Source of the DNA: Curtobacterium sp. PhB115
Lineage (GTDB): Bacteria; Actinomycetota; Actinomycetes; Actinomycetales; Microbacteriaceae
Direction of reading: 5' to 3'
NCBI RefSeq assembly: GCF_003752025.1
Contig: NZ_RJKR01000005.1
Span: 124,001-188,000, forward strand
Length of the DNA: 64,000 bases
Below are positions 62,416 through 64,000 of the stretch, piece after piece (within the stretch, counting starts at the first letter, position 1; each line of letters begins with the position of its first letter). The notes beneath the pieces were generated by a model that worked only from the letters and a program-made list of their open reading frames with translations, did no database searches and was not told the DNA's origin. A program made the position numbers and the translations under genes.

Positions 62416-63711
62416 ATGGCATCGCTCGTTCGTCCCACGTCGTCCGGTTCGTGGCCGGCTTCGTCGTCCGCGTCGTGGCCGGCTTCGTCGTCCGCGTCGT
62501 CCGGTTCGTGGCCGGTCCACGGGTCCGTCGAGGTCCCGTGGCGGAGTGCGCGCCGGGGCAACCGGACCACCCGGATGACGACGAGCATCCGGGCGTCCGT
62601 GCCACCGCGGATCGCCCACCGGCGCTGGGCAGCCGACCCGGGCACCCAGGCGCTCCTCGACCGCAGCACCGCAGCGCTGCGTTCACTCGACGCCCACCAC
62701 GGCACCGGCCTCGCGCCGCTCGCCCTCGTGCTCGGCCGCACCGACGCGGTGGCGTCGTCCCGGATCGAGGACGAGTCCGCCTCCGTCGACGACGTCGCGC
62801 GGGCGCTCGTGGGCAGCCGGGCGAACACCGGTGCCATCGCCGTCGTGCGAGCGGCCGACGCGATCGAGCGGCTGGTCTCGGCAGCCGACTCCGGCGTCGT
62901 CACCGAGGGGGCGGTGCTCGACGCACACCGGCTGCTCATGCGCGACGACCCCCTCGACGGGCCGTCGGCGGGCCGGTACCGCGACGTGCAGAACTGGATC
63001 GGCGGCGGGGACTCCCCCGCGACCGCACTGTACGTCCCACCGCCGCCCGCACTGGTCGGGCCGCTGATGGCGGACCTGTTCGCGTTCCTCGACCGCACCG
63101 ACCTCGACCCGATCGCGCAGGCAGCCATCGGGCACGCGCAGTTCGAGTCGATCCACCCCTTCACCGACGGCAACGGACGGATCGGGCGTGCGTTGATCGG
63201 AGCGGTCCTCCGCCGCCGGTGCGTGACCACGACGGTGACCGCGCCCGTCGCGGTGGCGCTGGCCGCCGAGCGTTCCCGGTACTTTGGGCACCTCGAGGCC
63301 TTCCGGGACGGCCATGTGGACGCGTTCGTGGTGGACCTCGCGCTCGCCGTCGGCACGGTGTGCGACGAGACGACGGTCACGGCGCTGCTGCTCGACGAGT
63401 GCGCGGCGGGGATGGACGCGGTGGCTGCGCCGCACCTGGCGGTCGGTCGGGCGCTCGTCGCCGATCCGCTCCTGACCGAGGACCGCCTCGAGGCGCTGGT
63501 CGGTGCCGACCAGGTGGACGCGGTGGCCACCGACCTGGTGCGCACCGGAGTGCTCCGCGCCGTCACCGAGCGCCGACGCGACCGGGCCTGGGTCGCCCCG
63601 GCGGTCATCGCGGAGCTCGAGGCGTTCGAGGAGCGCGTCCGGGCAGTGGTCGGCGCGCGGGCACGGGACCACGGGGTGGTGCGCGGGCGCGGACTGCGGG
63701 TGGGTTCGTAG
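62416..63711 (+). CDS. Fic-family protein with repeat-bearing N-terminus
   Basis: A 431-aa Fic protein; such enzymes usually attach AMP to Thr, Ser or Tyr of targets. Active motif HPFTDGNGRIGR (247-258) is intact with H247. The N-terminal inhibitory helix of class II Fic proteins reads ASSRIEDES near 113-121; it keeps S-x-x-x-E but has Asp where Gly/Asn is usual. The first 55 residues contain SWPASSSA tandem units before the conserved VEVPWR. ATG 62416 is preferred. A winged-helix-like C-terminus may bind DNA. Confidence 0.87.
   Translation: MASLVRPTSSGSWPASSSASWPASSSASSGSWPVHGSVEVPWRSARRGNRTTRMTTSIRASVPPRIAHRRWAADPGTQALLDRSTAALRSLDAHHGTGLAPLALVLGRTDAVASSRIEDESASVDDVARALVGSRANTGAIAVVRAADAIERLVSAADSGVVTEGAVLDAHRLLMRDDPLDGPSAGRYRDVQNWIGGGDSPATALYVPPPPALVGPLMADLFAFLDRTDLDPIAQAAIGHAQFESIHPFTDGNGRIGRALIGAVLRRRCVTTTVTAPVAVALAAERSRYFGHLEAFRDGHVDAFVVDLALAVGTVCDETTVTALLLDECAAGMDAVAAPHLAVGRALVADPLLTEDRLEALVGADQVDAVATDLVRTGVLRAVTERRRDRAWVAPAVIAELEAFEERVRAVVGARARDHGVVRGRGLRVGS
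62449..62513 (+). repeat. In-frame 24-bp tandem repeat in the fic gene
   Basis: Two exact copies of a 24-bp unit (62449-62472, 62473-62496) encoding SWPASSSA, then a partial third. TCGTCCGGTTCGTGGCCGG occurs at both edges, 57 bp apart, indicating slippage or duplication. Confidence 0.9.
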
Positions 63712-63732
63712 GCGGACGAATAGGGTGGGCAG

Positions 63733-64000
63733 GTGAGCAACGAGCACACCCAGGCCACCCCGCCCACCGCCGCCAAGCGGCCCGTGACGCGGACCCACCA
63801 CGGCATCGACTTCGTCGACGACTACGAGTGGCTGCGGGACAAGGAGTCACCCGACACCCTCGCCTACCTCGAGGCCGAGAACGCGTACACCGACGCCGCG
63901 ACCGAGCACCTCGGAGCGCTCCGCGACCGCGTCTTCGCCGAGGTGAAGGGCCGCGTGCAGGAGACCGACCTCTCCGTCCCCGTCCGCATGGGGTCGTGGT
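63733..64000 (+). CDS. Oligopeptidase B (S9 family), N-terminal part, cut by window edge
   Basis: Eighty-nine residues are visible from GTG 63733. After a 16-residue lead, RPVTRTHHGIDFVDDYEWLR, then SPDTLAYLEAENAYTDAATE match the start of the beta-propeller of oligopeptidase B, a serine peptidase that cuts small peptides after Lys/Arg. The catalytic domain lies outside the window. Prolyl oligopeptidase is the main alternative, but the DDYEWLRDK and ENAYT words favour oligopeptidase B. Confidence 0.83.
   Translation, partial: MSNEHTQATPPTAAKRPVTRTHHGIDFVDDYEWLRDKESPDTLAYLEAENAYTDAATEHLGALRDRVFAEVKGRVQETDLSVPVRMGSW

Noticed and set aside
1..64000. tRNA, rRNA, insertion sequence, prophage or integron
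   Set aside because: I saw no cloverleaf with CCA-type acceptor, no transposase or integrase motifs, and no att-like repeats beside a tRNA. A covariance-model search would be needed to rule out small RNAs.

Overview
The window is 64 kb of very GC-rich DNA (about 70% G+C by eye) with strong G/C third-position bias, many GTG starts and short ATGA, GTGA or TGATG overlaps between genes. Gene order and protein sequences point to a Gram-positive actinobacterium of the family Microbacteriaceae; Curtobacterium is my best guess, but the genus is an inference. Several neighbourhoods match conserved actinobacterial blocks: parA-scpA-scpB-rluB, recA-recX with a DUF3046 gene, clgR-cinA-pgsA-ftsK, lexA divergent from a LysM cell-division gene, and hisC-hisB-hisH-priA.

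Layout. 1-3.1 kb (minus): chromosome segregation and condensin (ParA, ScpA, ScpB) with the repeat-rich start of a probable rluB. 3.2-7.8 kb (minus): SseB-like protein and the histidine genes, then a LysM protein sharing an SOS-controlled region with lexA. 8-16.5 kb: HflX, an RsmC-like methyltransferase, DapF, MiaA, MiaB, RecX and RecA. 16.7-24.5 kb (minus): DUF3046, ClgR, CinA, PgsA, FtsK, RNase J, DapA. 25-31 kb: folate/dTMP genes (FolA, ThyA), DapB and an M16 peptidase. 31-35 kb: TetR regulator, PEBP protein, PNPase. 35-41 kb: an accessory insert between pnp and rpsO with a cell-wall lytic enzyme, a five-gene flavin/heme electron-transfer operon and an FMN reductase. 42-45 kb: VanZ, secreted/anchored GH6 glycosidase, M4 protease and its emfourin-type inhibitor. 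45-64 kb: HelD, aldo/keto reductase, FKBP, MFS exporter, YihY, aspartase, phosphate transporter, cation/proton antiporter, membrane proteins, Nudix hydrolase, class IV aminotransferase, amidohydrolase, Fic protein and the start of an oligopeptidase B. I found no tRNA, rRNA, insertion sequence or CRISPR array.

How it works together. The core blocks serve DNA segregation and repair (SOS boxes lie before lexA, the LysM gene and recA), histidine and lysine/diaminopimelate synthesis (dapA, dapB, dapF) and RNA processing or decay (RNase J, PNPase, MiaA/MiaB, HflX). The accessory insert suggests electron transfer from the cytoplasm to an extracytoplasmic flavin, but the usual FMN-binding domain is missing and is replaced by a membrane-anchored Ser/Thr/Asp-rich protein.

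Most unusual features: (1) two tandem 18-codon reading frames between the phosphate transporter and a small membrane protein, encoding identical peptides and differing only at three synonymous third positions, all joined by TGATG overlaps; (2) the flavin operon without a recognisable flavin acceptor domain and with a degenerate iron-sulfur motif; (3) several families of long, often perfect, intergenic palindromes at gene ends; (4) a three-copy, palindrome-rich non-coding array before rpsO's terminator.
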